The notes: generated by a model from the sequence alone, not told the origin. DNA of 64,000 nt from JBGSKY01 sp041740995 (GCA_041740995.1 JBGSKY010000136.1:12908-76907); one strand, 5' to 3'. Shown: positions 54,126 through 63,827, numbered from the stretch's first letter. Translations and numbers: made by a program.

Positions 54126-56741
54126 TCAAAAGTATGGCTTTAAGTAGCTCGCGGTGCTGCTTGTTGAGTGTGCTGCGACTTCCTGCGGTGGACCTTGAAC
54201 GACTACTTCACCTCCTTCGGTTCCACCACCAGGCCCTAAGTCGATGATCCAGTCGGCGACCTTCATGACATCAAGATGATGTTCAATGACGACAACCGAA
54301 TTCCCACGGTCGACTAGACCTTGAAGGACGTTGATTACGTTACCGACATCTGCAATGTGCAATCCCGTGGTCGGTTCGTCGAGCACATACAGCGTCTTTC
54401 CCGTTGAAGGTCGAGCAAGTTCGCTGGCCAGTTTTATTCGCTGCGACTCGCCACCTGACAAGGTCATTGCGGGCTGGCCAAGTTTCAAGTAGCCAAGTCC
54501 AACTTGTTCAACCGGAGCAAGCAACCGTGACAATTTTGGAAAGTTTTCGAAAAACACACGCGCTTCGCTAACGCTCATCTCCAAAATATCAGCCACATTT
54601 TTCATTCGATATCGGACCGACAAAGTTGATCGATTGAAGCGCCGTCCATTGCAGAGTGGGCACGTAACAAAAACGTCAGCCAAGAAATTCATCTCTAATT
54701 TTTGCTCGCCCTGACCGAGACAATTTTCGCACCGACCACCGCCGCTGTTAAAACTGAATCGCGAGGCGGTGAAACCTCGCGTTTTAGCATCTCGACTGGC
54801 GGCGAAGACCTTTCTGATCTCGTCCCAAATACCTGTATAAGTGGCGGGCGTACTCCGAGCGGATCGCCCTATCGGCGATTGGTCTATCGAAATTATTTTA
54901 TCGATATTTTCGATGCCGCTAATCTTCGCATGAAAGTTGTGCTCTGTTTCGCGATTCAGGAGTGCTTGCTGTACGCCTTTTTGTAGAATATCGCCAACCA
55001 AAGAACTTTTTCCGCTCCCGCTTTTTCCTGTCACGCAAATGAGAACGCCCAGTGGAAAGTCGACGGTGATATTTTTCAGGTTATGCAGCGTCGCATTTTC
55101 AACTCGAAGCTTTTGTCGCGGATCGATCGAACGATAGACCTTCGGTAGTGCGATTGTCTTGCGGCCTGATAGATAATCGCCTGTCAGTGATCGCTTATTC
55201 TTCGAAACGATTGAGGGGCTACCTATGGCGACGATTTCGCCACCGTTGGCGCCAGCTCCAGGTCCCATATCAATCAACAAGTCTGCCGCTCGCATCATCG
55301 CTTCGTCATGCTCGACCACGATGACTGTATTGCTTTGATGTTGAAGTTGTCGTATCGCACTAATCAGTTTTTCATTGTCAGAAGGATGCAATCCAATCGA
55401 CGGCTCGTCTAAGACATAACAAACGCCAATCAGCCCCGACCCAATGCTGGTCGCCAAGCGAACCCGTTGCAGCTCGCCACCACTAAGAGAATCAGCCGAT
55501 CTGGCTAGCGTAAGATACGACACACCAACTCGATTTAGAAAGTCGATCCGTGTTCGTATCTCACGGACGATCGGAACCGTTATCGCGGTCTGTTCCGGTG
55601 TGAAAACTTGCCCGTCAATCCAGTCGAGCAAACGCAATAGATCCAATTCACATACGTCCGCAATCGATAAATCTCCAAGCCGAACGGCCAACGATTCAGG
55701 TCGCAAGCGACGTCCTTTGCACGTCTCGCAAGGCTCATTATTTCTCCGTGCTGGTTCGCTTTCTGTAACAAGCGTTGCAAGCCCAGTCCCGTCGCATTCT
55801 GGACAAGCGCCGTAGGGGCTGTTAAAGCTAAAGATTCGCGGCTCAACTTCGGCATAGCTGATATCGCAGCTCGGACAAGCATATTTTGTTGACAACAATT
55901 GCTCATCCCAATCACTTGGCCCGCCAGCGGTTACGTTTTGATCGATCTTTAAAACTGAGGCAACCACCAAACCTTCGGCTAATCGAACCGCCAAGGCAAC
56001 CGCGTCTGCGATCCTTGCTTCGCAGCCTGGCTTGATTGCAATTCGGTCGACTATCGCCTCGATCGTATGATTTTGACGAACGGCTAAATCTGGTGCATCT
56101 TCAAGCTCGTAAAGACCACCGTCGATGCGAGCACGGATCAGCCCCGCCTTTCGAATATCCGCCAGCACGTCGAGGTGCTTGCCACGACGGCCACGAACGA
56201 TTGGCGCTAGAATTTGCAGTCGCGATCCTGTCGGAAGGCAAGCGAGCGACTGAACAATTGAATCGACTGATCTTTGCTCGATTACAGTTCCACATCGAAA
56301 GCAATGGACACGTCCGACACGGGCCATCAACAGCCGAAGATAATCGTAGACCTCAGTGACTGTGCCTACTGTACTGCGAGGGTTACTGCTGCTTTGCTTT
56401 TGATCGATGCACAACGTTGGTTGGAGCCCGGAAATGAGGTCCACATCCGGTCTTGGCAATTGGTTAAAAAATCGCCGCGCGTAGGCTGATAGACTGTCGA
56501 TATATTGCCGTTGACCTTCGGCAAAGATCGTGTCGAAAGCGAGCGAGCTTTTACCGCTGCCACTTACCCCCGTGATGACCGTCAGCGATTGTCTGGGAAT
56601 ATCCAGATCAATGGACTTTAAGTTGTGGGTGCGAGCACCCCGGATCGTGATTGCTTGAACCGAAAACGGATCAAAGGGCTTCGGGCGAGCGGCATTCGGT
56701 TGAGGCATCAAAGTTTTAGAAAGCGGAAGCCAAACGGGCAT
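54126..56741 (-). CDS. uvrA: Excinuclease ABC subunit A (short form)
   Basis: DNA damage recognition ATPase of nucleotide excision repair. 871 residues, about 70 shorter than usual. Both Walker A motifs (GVSGSGKSSLAFDT and GKSGSGKSSLVGDI), both signatures (SLSGGELQRVRLA and TLSGGESQRIKLA) and the zinc knuckles CPSC/CPECDGTG and CENCLGQG/CPLCNGRR are intact. The shortening lies between CPECDGTG and CKGRRLRPESLAV, where most UvrA proteins have about 80 residues following the FDP and VPD motifs; only about 20 remain. ATG at 56741 or 56708 could be the start, the second giving MPQPNAARPKP. Not linked to uvrB or uvrC. Confidence 0.92.
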   Translation of the reverse strand: MPVWLPLSKTLMPQPNAARPKPFDPFSVQAITIRGARTHNLKSIDLDIPRQSLTVITGVSGSGKSSLAFDTIFAEGQRQYIDSLSAYARRFFNQLPRPDVDLISGLQPTLCIDQKQSSSNPRSTVGTVTEVYDYLRLLMARVGRVHCFRCGTVIEQRSVDSIVQSLACLPTGSRLQILAPIVRGRRGKHLDVLADIRKAGLIRARIDGGLYELEDAPDLAVRQNHTIEAIVDRIAIKPGCEARIADAVALAVRLAEGLVVASVLKIDQNVTAGGPSDWDEQLLSTKYACPSCDISYAEVEPRIFSFNSPYGACPECDGTGLATLVTESEPARRNNEPCETCKGRRLRPESLAVRLGDLSIADVCELDLLRLLDWIDGQVFTPEQTAITVPIVREIRTRIDFLNRVGVSYLTLARSADSLSGGELQRVRLATSIGSGLIGVCYVLDEPSIGLHPSDNEKLISAIRQLQHQSNTVIVVEHDEAMMRAADLLIDMGPGAGANGGEIVAIGSPSIVSKNKRSLTGDYLSGRKTIALPKVYRSIDPRQKLRVENATLHNLKNITVDFPLGVLICVTGKSGSGKSSLVGDILQKGVQQALLNRETEHNFHAKISGIENIDKIISIDQSPIGRSARSTPATYTGIWDEIRKVFAASRDAKTRGFTASRFSFNSGGGRCENCLGQGEQKLEMNFLADVFVTCPLCNGRRFNRSTLSVRYRMKNVADILEMSVSEARVFFENFPKLSRLLAPVEQVGLGYLKLGQPAMTLSGGESQRIKLASELARPSTGKTLYVLDEPTTGLHIADVGNVINVLQGLVDRGNSVVVIEHHLDVMKVADWIIDLGPGGGTEGGEVVVQGPPQEVAAHSTSSTASYLKPYF

Positions 56742-56968
56742 GTAATTTGTTTGAGCGATTAGATTATCGACAAATTACTCGACAACGGCAGGCCAAGGCC
56801 CCATAATGGGTCATTGCGGAATGGTCAAAAAAACGAAAGCGTATAGCCATCTCGGAAGTTTTCGCGTGGGAATTACGCGCGTGGCTGACTGTTTTCGCAA
56901 CATCCGAACACGAAATTTTTCTTCTCTCCCGAGCACCTCGTCTTTGTATTTGTGCGGAGTTTTGCATT

Positions 56969-58546
56969 ATGCGTTGCCTTCAAACGGTAGTTTCGTCTTG
57001 TATTGTCGTCGGCCTGACTGTCGCTGCGGGATGCTCAAAGGTCGAGGAAACTGCAACAAACGCCGTGCCGCCAACACCGGTATCGCAAGCGACCCCGGTT
57101 CCAGCTGCAGCACCGGCGAACAATGGAGGTTATGGCGATGCTTACAATGGCGGTGAAGCTCAGGTCGAATACAAGGGACCGAACGCGTCATATGGCGATA
57201 GCTATGGTACGAGCACCGACGCCGAATATAAAGGCACTGATTCAGGGTACGGAGACACGACCGTCAGTAATGATTCGAACTACGGTGGTAGTTCCAGTGG
57301 TTATGGTGAAGCGACAATTAAGTATGACCCGCCGCTGACTTTGATTGCTGCTGCTGGCAAAGCGTTCGACCAGGGCAACACAGAATTAGCGGTGCGATTT
57401 GCTAAAGCAGCAGCTTTCGTCGCTCCAGCTGATCGAGCAAGTGTGGCCGAAGCCGTTCGATGGTCGTCAACGTCTCAGCAGCCAGAGCTTATCTCACAAG
57501 TCGCCGTCGGAATCACGGTTGACGCTCCCGATGGACTGACTGAATACAATCCTATCTACACGACAGAAGCCAGCGCCGCTACATCGGATGCATCCGGCTA
57601 TGGTAGCGATCCGTATGGTTCGGGATATGGTGCACCTGCTCCAAAAGCAAGAGTGTCAGAAAAGAAAAAGAACGCTGCAGTAGTTTCATACACGGATCGT
57701 TCATCGCAGTACTTTTCAACGGAACTTGAAAAAGCCGCCGGACTGATGGCCAGCGAGTTAATCTTGTTTATGAATGCCGAACACAAAAGCGGTACATGGG
57801 CACCGCTCTTTGCGGAAAAAGAAGTTGCCTACACAGAACCGAAAAGCTCTGGCGGCAGCGGCGGTGGAGGTTATGGCGATTCCTATGGCAGTGATTATGG
57901 AAGTTCATATGGTGGTAGCGACTATGGAGGATCCACCCAGATATTGCCAGCGAAAGATGATCCGCTGGTAGCAAAATTAAAGGAACCTACCAATCCAAGA
58001 GTTGCTGCCGAGCTGGTCTATATCGGCAGTGGAAAATTGCCGGAGCTGGTCAAACGCGCGAAAGAAGCCGGCATCCCGGCGCTTGTGATTTTTGAGTGCG
58101 AAGTCAAAGCGAATCGCCGAATCAATTTCATAATGCACGAGTGCCAAGCAAAATTGATCCATGTCGATTCGGGTAAGCCGGTGGGCACTTCGAAAAAGCT
58201 TGAGAACCGCGACGTCGCCGAACGTTATGCAGATGGCGATAAAGACGTCGTTAAAGACGCAATGAATCTAGTGCTCGAAAAACTGAAAGCTGCGGTTGCA
58301 TTAAAGGAAATGCCGACTGCGCTAACCCCCGAGCTGATCAAGAGCAAGCGACTTCCAAACCTTGTCAGCGACGAATCGCGCGACAAGCTCGACAGATTGT
58401 TCGAAGTCCTATTGTGGCATGAGCGGAAATTGCTTTCAGATCAAGATTACCAATCTGCGTGCGAGAGCATTCTTGGGCAAACTGGGTCAACACTTGCCAA
58501 TGGTACTGAAGAAGAACGAATGAAGATCGTTATCGATTTAATCTAG
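56969..58546 (+). CDS. Gly/Tyr-rich lipoprotein, unknown
   Basis: 525 residues. Signal peptide with lipobox (SCIVVGLTVAAGCSK, Cys22), so a lipoprotein. The mature part begins with Pro/Ala-rich sequence, then repeated GYGD and YGDSYG units (about residues 51-112), a helical LAVRFAKAAAFV segment, a further GYGSDPYGSGYG patch near 210-222, and a GGGYGDSYGSDYGSSYGG patch near 297-315. The C-terminal 200 residues (LVIFECEVKANRRINFIMHECQAKLIHVDSGK...) look folded. The same Gly/Tyr repeat style occurs in two genes of the pil-like operon at 12-15 kb. GGAG precedes ATG 56969. It overlaps the convergent gene by 17 nt. Confidence 0.74.
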   Translation: MRCLQTVVSSCIVVGLTVAAGCSKVEETATNAVPPTPVSQATPVPAAAPANNGGYGDAYNGGEAQVEYKGPNASYGDSYGTSTDAEYKGTDSGYGDTTVSNDSNYGGSSSGYGEATIKYDPPLTLIAAAGKAFDQGNTELAVRFAKAAAFVAPADRASVAEAVRWSSTSQQPELISQVAVGITVDAPDGLTEYNPIYTTEASAATSDASGYGSDPYGSGYGAPAPKARVSEKKKNAAVVSYTDRSSQYFSTELEKAAGLMASELILFMNAEHKSGTWAPLFAEKEVAYTEPKSSGGSGGGGYGDSYGSDYGSSYGGSDYGGSTQILPAKDDPLVAKLKEPTNPRVAAELVYIGSGKLPELVKRAKEAGIPALVIFECEVKANRRINFIMHECQAKLIHVDSGKPVGTSKKLENRDVAERYADGDKDVVKDAMNLVLEKLKAAVALKEMPTALTPELIKSKRLPNLVSDESRDKLDRLFEVLLWHERKLLSDQDYQSACESILGQTGSTLANGTEEERMKIVIDLI

Positions 58547-59507
58547 CCTGTCGAATCTGGCTGGAAAAATTGGCGTCGTAAGGTTCTCGTTGAACATAAT
58601 CGTTGATTCGGTAACGATGCTTTACGCTGGCGAAAGACTTACTGTCGATATCGAGCAGTTTCAGATCAAACGCTAATTCGTCTGATCGACCAGGCAAAAG
58701 TATCTTCCAATTGTAAGGAATCTTGCCTGGAAAAACTCGGTTAACGTGATCTACCAAGTTAGTTGTGCAATTGTTACTGAGCGTGTTGTAGAACTCTGGC
58801 GACGCACTGATTTGGTTAATCCGATCAACGATATCAATGAATAGCCGCTGGGTTTCAACCGCTGAACTTCGGCCAGGATAGACATAACAATCGACTTTGC
58901 GAACGTCTGTGCGCAACGGAATAAGATCGCGTTCATCACCAACAACGTACATCAACTCGTACTCATTCTTGACGCCAAGCAACGGCGGATAGTCCTCTCC
59001 TTGCTCCATTCTCGCTTCAACGGAAATGAGAAACTGCCGACCGTCCTTAAGTCCAAATGACAACATGGTGTGAGCCAGTAAGTCATTCGTCTGAAACGGC
59101 ACGACCACAAAATCAACCGATTGCAGGTCAGTTAGATCAAATTTCAAATCGTAATGTCGAACGTCATAATCCTCAGCGGAACGATAACGGGCGTCCCGAA
59201 CGTTGCGAACTATTACATTTACACCGTCAAAGTCGACAAAAGGAAGCACTTTGTACTCAGGACGCCAATTTCGTTCATGGCTTGGCTTACCCACAATCTT
59301 TGTTCGGACAGAAATCAGTTCCGCTTGCAAAGCCAGTCCAGCATCTCGCGCGGCCATAGCCACTTCGTCCATTTTTTCGCGAGAGGAATTATTGACAATA
59401 GTCGGATCGAGCAGTGTGTCGCGACTCGATAATTTTGCACAGCCGAAGAATGCGGCGAGTGTCGCCAGCAAAAAAGCATTCCAGAAGACTGTGGAACCAG
59501 CATTCAT
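58530..59507 (-). CDS. DUF4105 lipoprotein
   Basis: 325 residues. The N-terminal signal (FLLATLAAFFGCAK) ends in a lipobox-like FFGC at Cys23. The body matches the DUF4105 domain: VDFDGVNVIVRNVRDARYRSAEDYDVRHYDLKFDLTDLQSVDFVVVPF, SFGLKDGRQFLISVEAR, and the family hallmark NTLSNNCTTNLVDHVNRV with a Cys that may be catalytic in this papain-like fold. The 3' end overlaps the Gly/Tyr lipoprotein gene by 17 nt. DUF4105 proteins are outer-membrane-associated and their biochemistry is not settled. The N-terminal region contains a short coiled-coil-like VAMAARDAGLALQAELIS. Confidence 0.86.
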   Translation of the reverse strand: MNAGSTVFWNAFLLATLAAFFGCAKLSSRDTLLDPTIVNNSSREKMDEVAMAARDAGLALQAELISVRTKIVGKPSHERNWRPEYKVLPFVDFDGVNVIVRNVRDARYRSAEDYDVRHYDLKFDLTDLQSVDFVVVPFQTNDLLAHTMLSFGLKDGRQFLISVEARMEQGEDYPPLLGVKNEYELMYVVGDERDLIPLRTDVRKVDCYVYPGRSSAVETQRLFIDIVDRINQISASPEFYNTLSNNCTTNLVDHVNRVFPGKIPYNWKILLPGRSDELAFDLKLLDIDSKSFASVKHRYRINDYVQREPYDANFSSQIRQARLNR

Positions 59508-59867
59508 TACTTCGTGATTTTCATATTTTGACTCGATTAAGACCTCGGTGTTGGTAACATGCCAGCACGCTTAGAAGCAACGGAGATTCTTTTTTACGGT
59601 GCTAGGGGCGACTTTCGCACGCCAACTGCAGTTGGTCGGCATTGGTTGATGAATTTGCGGGCATTTGTACTTGACGCGACTATTCTGATTTTTTTTAGAT
59701 TTTCTGAAAATTCCGCTGGTATTGGGCCTCACTTTGCTTGACTAGCTTAGACCGTTGTCTAAATTTGAGAATAGAAAGAGTTGTGTCTGCACTTTTGCTC
59801 GACTGTGTGTCGAGATGCAGACCGATTTAGTTAGGAAATTGGGGCACCCCCACTTAAGGAAGAGAAC
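59508..59867. other. 360-bp region upstream of csrA
   Basis: No gene supported. It holds the candidate csrA promoter at 59738-59765. Two GGA motifs are present in the csrA leader (near 59835 and at the ribosome site near 59860), around a GGGGCACCCC hairpin, which would suit CsrA self-regulation. Confidence 0.4.
59738..59765 (+). promoter_or_regulatory. Candidate csrA promoter
   Basis: TTGACT (59738-59743), 16-nt spacer, TAAATT (59760-59765), on the csrA strand about 100 nt before its start codon. The -10 match is only four of six. Confidence 0.4.
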
Positions 59868-60074
59868 ATGCTCGTCCTATCACGAAAGAAGAACGAAAGC
59901 ATCGTCATTAACAACGAAATCAAGATCGTTGTTGTTGAAATTCGTGGCGACAAAGTTCGTTTGGGCGTTGAGGCACCTCGCGATGTGCCAGTTCATCGAC
60001 AGGAAGTTTACGATGCAATTATGCGTAGCCAGTCGAATGATATCGACAATAACGAGCTTAAAATAAGCGAGTAG
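59868..60074 (+). CDS. csrA: Carbon storage regulator CsrA
   Basis: RNA-binding translational regulator of 68 residues. MLVLSRKKNESIVINNEIKIVVVEIRGDKVRLGVEAPRDVPVHRQEVYDAI is the complete fold, including the LxLxRK start and the VHRxE segment with the RNA-contacting Arg. AAGGAAGAGAAC precedes the ATG, giving a strong ribosome site that itself contains a GGA. The next gene, tRNA-Glu, starts 71 nt on. In many bacteria CsrA controls flagellin and carbon metabolism; no target can be named here. Confidence 0.97.
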   Translation: MLVLSRKKNESIVINNEIKIVVVEIRGDKVRLGVEAPRDVPVHRQEVYDAIMRSQSNDIDNNELKISE

Positions 60075-60144
60075 CTCATTAGGCGGTTGACCATTTTGTC
60101 TGCTGTCGCTAAAACTTCTCGCGTTCTAGCTTTTCACTCACAAC

Positions 60145-60217
60145 GGCCCCGTCGTCTAGAGGCCTAGGACATCGCCCTTTCACGGCGGTAACACGGGTTC
60201 GACTCCCGTCGGGGTCA
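60145..60217 (+). tRNA. tRNA-Glu (anticodon UUC)
   Basis: 73-nt tRNA with acceptor GGCCCCG paired to CGGGGTC (one G-U), D-arm TCGTCTAGAGGCCTAGGACA, anticodon loop CTTTCAC giving UUC, T-arm CGGGTTCGACTCCCG, and discriminator A. CCA is not encoded. A strong terminator follows at 60253. Confidence 0.97.
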
Positions 60218-60252
60218 TTGAGCGGACTTTATCGAAGCCCGTTAGATTCATG

Positions 60253-60280
60253 AAAACCCAGCTTTATGCTGGGTTTTTTT
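60253..60280 (+). terminator. Rho-independent terminator after tRNA-Glu
   Basis: AAAACCCAGC (60253-60262) pairs with GCTGGGTTTT (60268-60277) around a TTTAT loop, followed by further T residues to 60280. A 10-bp stem with a U-tract, ending the csrA/tRNA-Glu unit. Confidence 0.9.
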
Positions 60281-60412
60281 GTATACCGACTTAGTTCATC
60301 GACCGACGACTCGCCGCGACTGACCTACCTGGCCACTAACCAAATTCCGCCAGTCCAATCGATTGCACTTGGATTTTCAGCTTTTCAAACCTTAATTTCG
60401 CAGCCTCGTCTC

Positions 60413-61279
60413 ATGCCATCTGCGTCAACCTTTTTGCTCGTAGACATTGGCAATTCCGCCTTAAAGGCGGTGTTATATGATCCGGAAACTTCAAAGTTTC
60501 TTTCGAAGCCCCAGCGACATGCTTGGCAAGTCTCGTCGAAGAAGAAGGCAGCGATATCTGAATTGGCTGCGAAAGTTGGCACTATCCCATTTCTCCTTCA
60601 GCTTGAAAGGAAGCCAACCAAGGTCTTAACAAGTAGCGTTAATGACGGCCATTTCGCAGCCGTCCAATCGCTGTTAAACGAAATTTTTGATGCGAAAATT
60701 TTGTTGGTCGATCGACATTTCGTTCCAATGACTGTCGCCGTTGATTTGCCAGATATGCTCGGCATCGATCGTTTATTGGCGGGATTCGCCGCCTGGAAGT
60801 TGTTTGGCGCACACGCTCCGTTGGTTGTTATTCAGGTTGGGACCGCAATCACCATCGATCTGATCTCGAAGAATGGCGTTTTCGAAGGAGGCGTAATTCT
60901 TCCCAGCGAATCAACCTTGTATGCGTCGCTAGCAGAAAAGACCGATCGATTGCCGCTTCTGAAAATTGATGAGCGTGACTTTGAAATCGATTTCGGGAAA
61001 CCTGGCGAGACGATTCCCTTGCCGCAATCCAACAAATTGGAGGAGACTTCACCGGGAAAGAACACGTCTTCTGCATTAAGAATAGGAGTTCAAAGCTGCA
61101 TTCGTGGAGGAGTTGCAAGAGTTTACTCGCGCTACTGCAAGCAGGCTGGCACGGAACTTAAGATCATTGCAACTGGCGGGGGGGCTGCAACTCTCGCGAA
61201 CGCGTTCGACGGTCAGATCACTCTTGTCTCGAATTTAGTTCTCAAGGGACTTTCGCTTTTAGAGTCAACGCATGACTGA
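60413..61279 (+). CDS. coaX: Type III pantothenate kinase
   Basis: Catalyses the first step of coenzyme A synthesis, ATP-dependent phosphorylation of pantothenate. 288 residues from ATG 60413; an ATG at 60266 lies inside the tRNA terminator and is rejected. Motifs: VDIGNSALKAVLYD (P-loop of the ASKHA fold), DMLGIDRLLAGFAAWKLFG, VIQVGTAITIDLI and EGGVILPS. 288 residues is about 30 longer than typical CoaX, with an insertion near residue 180-215. No other coa gene is adjacent. Confidence 0.92.
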   Translation: MPSASTFLLVDIGNSALKAVLYDPETSKFLSKPQRHAWQVSSKKKAAISELAAKVGTIPFLLQLERKPTKVLTSSVNDGHFAAVQSLLNEIFDAKILLVDRHFVPMTVAVDLPDMLGIDRLLAGFAAWKLFGAHAPLVVIQVGTAITIDLISKNGVFEGGVILPSESTLYASLAEKTDRLPLLKIDERDFEIDFGKPGETIPLPQSNKLEETSPGKNTSSALRIGVQSCIRGGVARVYSRYCKQAGTELKIIATGGGAATLANAFDGQITLVSNLVLKGLSLLESTHD

Positions 61280-61329
61280 ATTTGGTCGAAAACGCCAATG
61301 AAAAAACTCCATCGACCACATACAAGTGA

Positions 61330-62862
61330 CTAAGGTTCTAGCGGAGCCAAGTTGGCTTTGGAAGGCGGGTCTTTTCGCCGCGAAAAGACTAGTGGACGAA
61401 CCGCATGGGAAGCAACCAAGTCATCTAGATTCGGGCGAAAAGCCGCCATTAAGATCAGCGGAAGATACCAAGCCATCAACAGTCCCCCGCCATATGCATA
61501 GCTGAACTGCGAGGCAACCATGATTGCGGCTGAACAATTTATCAGCGTTGCGAGGCTTTTTTGTGCTGGCCAAAATGCGAACGAGAAAGCCAACGCCACA
61601 AATGCCACGACGACGGGCACGCGGACATACGGATGCAATCCCAGTCCCCAAATACCATCCAAATCATCGATCGCAAAACCAATCGCGCCAAACATTTGAC
61701 CAAGCTGACTAAAGAAGTTTCGCTCTGATGCAAATCCCAATGCGATGACAAGCCCAGTCAAAGCCAGAACGATCCCAAGGATGAAACGTCGTTGGCCACG
61801 CTGCCAGTAGAAGCTGAGCCACAATGGAAGCAAGAAAAGTGGATAGAAAACCAAACCGCCAGCGAGTCCGATAATTGCGCCGGAAATTAGCGGTCGACGA
61901 TAGAATAGCACCGCGAGGACCAACAACGATCCAGGAATCGCATGCTCGACCCGACCAACCATCTGAGCAGCGTAAGGAAGCAATAAATAGAGCACTGCCG
62001 CGCCAACACCAGAGCGGATATCGGAAAAATGCCAAAAACCAACCCCAACGATACCTAGTACCAAAGCACTGTTGGCAACAATTAGCAGAACACGCGAAAC
62101 GGTCATCAACCGGACCTGCTTCATCCCTTCAAACTCTTCAGATCGCTGGTAAAGATTTGACTGTGGAGCTGAACCGATCTCGCGCCGCGTCGCACTGGTT
62201 GAGATATCGGGAAGCATTTTCAAAGGATCGAAACCAGGTCCGCGATTAATTTGCGAACCTTTCATTGGCGCAGGCGGCCCATTGAAAACGTTCGCCATCA
62301 AGAATGCAAACAGACTCAGGCCAATAAATATCAAGCCGCCACGAGTTAAATTTGGTTCGAGCAAGGGGCGACGGAAAAAGGTGGTATCGAGCAGCATTCG
62401 CCCCAACCATAAACCACAAACCGAAAGCAACCAAACGTAGCCAAAAAGTCGAATTTCGCGAACGCCCCAATTGCTTGTCCTTTTGCCTGTCAGAACGTTC
62501 GATTCGCTCACTTTCTCACTGTTACCCGGGTCGGGAAGGTTGTTGTGGTCGCCCAGAGCGTTCGAAGCGTTTGTATTTGGAGCGTCGTCTCTTTCGCTGT
62601 CCGCGGCTACACCTTGGTCCATATTCGCAACGACGGGCGCTTCAATAACGACAGATGTTGATTCTGCAAGCCGTTGCTCGACTCGATAAGATTCATGAAT
62701 CAGCATCAATCCCGGCGTCAAAAGCAGCAGCAGAATGATGTCTAGATTTCGAATGCTCCAAAGTCGATGGAACATGAAATATATTCCGACGATCAAAAAA
62801 GACGACATGTAGACCCATGTCGCCGGCTCCGGTCGTTGGTAGTAAAAGAGAAATTGACCCAT
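61330..62862 (-). CDS. Multi-pass membrane protein, unknown
   Basis: 510 residues with about ten predicted membrane helices and a polar Asn/Glu/Asp-rich segment at about 75-125 between the second and third helices. Helical stretches include YMSSFLIVGIYFMFHRLW, IILLLLLTPGLMLIH, GGLIFIGLSLFAFLMANVF, VLLIVANSALVLGIVGVGF, AAVLYLLLPYAAQMVG and GAIIGLAGGLVFYPLFLLPLWLSFYW. The pattern recalls GT-C-like membrane enzymes of planctomycetes, but no catalytic motif was recognised. It stands alone, convergent with coaX; the C-terminus is a polar tail. Confidence 0.75.
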   Translation of the reverse strand: MGQFLFYYQRPEPATWVYMSSFLIVGIYFMFHRLWSIRNLDIILLLLLTPGLMLIHESYRVEQRLAESTSVVIEAPVVANMDQGVAADSERDDAPNTNASNALGDHNNLPDPGNSEKVSESNVLTGKRTSNWGVREIRLFGYVWLLSVCGLWLGRMLLDTTFFRRPLLEPNLTRGGLIFIGLSLFAFLMANVFNGPPAPMKGSQINRGPGFDPLKMLPDISTSATRREIGSAPQSNLYQRSEEFEGMKQVRLMTVSRVLLIVANSALVLGIVGVGFWHFSDIRSGVGAAVLYLLLPYAAQMVGRVEHAIPGSLLVLAVLFYRRPLISGAIIGLAGGLVFYPLFLLPLWLSFYWQRGQRRFILGIVLALTGLVIALGFASERNFFSQLGQMFGAIGFAIDDLDGIWGLGLHPYVRVPVVVAFVALAFSFAFWPAQKSLATLINCSAAIMVASQFSYAYGGGLLMAWYLPLILMAAFRPNLDDLVASHAVRPLVFSRRKDPPSKANLAPLEP

Positions 62863-63099
62863 AGAGCAATCCGACGCGATGCTTCACTGCAAAACACAGC
62901 GAAGTTGTAGAATATGCGAATGCCGTAATCCTGAACAGGCTCGTTTGAATTGTAGCGTCTGGTCCGCGTCTGATGGGCGGTACGAATGTACTACCCAATT
63001 GCTAGAACCAATCGACGCGACACGCGAATCAAAGCTGAAGTCTTACGACCAAATTTTGCAAAACTTTAGTTATGCGGTTTTCAGTCAGATATCGATCGA

Positions 63100-63813
63100 T
63101 TAATTAGCCGATTTTGATTCGCTAGAAAGTTCAACCAGTTTAAAGTCCTTGAATTGGACGACCATTGCGGGCCCGCGATGTAGTTGCAAAGCAAGTACGC
63201 CAGATTGCGAACCACTGCCACTCAAATCAATCACTTCGCTCATCAAAACACCGTTAATAAAGTGTCGCATCTGATTGTCGATTGCCAAAACTCGATAGTC
63301 GTTCCATTGCTGAGGCTTTATGTTGTCTTGCAATGCAACACTATCACCGCACAGGCCGATTACATCTGGTTTCGCATCACCGCGCAGCACTGTAATTTGC
63401 CCGCGATCAGCCAAGATGCCTCGCTTTTTCTCTTCGTAGTTGATCCCGGAGTATCGTGGTTGCGAGTCGATATCTGCCTGATAACCACCGACAACAAACT
63501 TCGCTTCATCGAGCACCTCGCTGCGATATTGCACACCGGAGTTTCCGTTTTCGATTCGGTATTTGAACGTCAAGTCAAAGTTTCCGACTGAATGAGTCGA
63601 GATTAAAAACGTATTTTCGTTGATCGGGTTTTCATCCGTTGTTCGGCCAGTTATTGCGCCGTCGACAACGCTCCAGAGGTCGTCCCTGCCTTGCCAGCCT
63701 TCGAGGTCTTTGCCGTTAAACAGCTCGAATGGTTGATCTGCCAAGACCACTTGTTCAAGCATTAGCGACGCAAAGATGACCGAAAACAAGAACGTCTTTA
63801 AGGTGAGTTTCAT
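63100..63813 (-). CDS. Exported DUF1080 (3-keto-disaccharide hydrolase-type) protein
   Basis: 237 residues from ATG 63813. A signal peptide (FLFSVIFASLMLEQVVLADQ) is followed by the DUF1080 lectin-like beta-sandwich: FELFNGKDLEGWQGRDDLWSVVDGAITG, ISTHSVGNFDLTFKYRIENGNSGVQYRSEV, GYQADID, and GVLALQLHRGPAMVVQFKDFKLVEL. Members of this family are abundant in planctomycetes and some cleave 3-keto-glycosides. It starts 14 nt after the rlmN stop and may be co-transcribed with it. No catalytic partner gene is in view. Confidence 0.88.
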   Translation of the reverse strand: MKLTLKTFLFSVIFASLMLEQVVLADQPFELFNGKDLEGWQGRDDLWSVVDGAITGRTTDENPINENTFLISTHSVGNFDLTFKYRIENGNSGVQYRSEVLDEAKFVVGGYQADIDSQPRYSGINYEEKKRGILADRGQITVLRGDAKPDVIGLCGDSVALQDNIKPQQWNDYRVLAIDNQMRHFINGVLMSEVIDLSGSGSQSGVLALQLHRGPAMVVQFKDFKLVELSSESKSAN

Positions 63814-63827
63814 TTTGCTGAGTTCGA

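Noticed and set aside
60266..60412. Upstream ATG for coaX
   Set aside because: The codon lies inside the tRNA-Glu terminator stem, and the added 49 residues are not CoaX-like.
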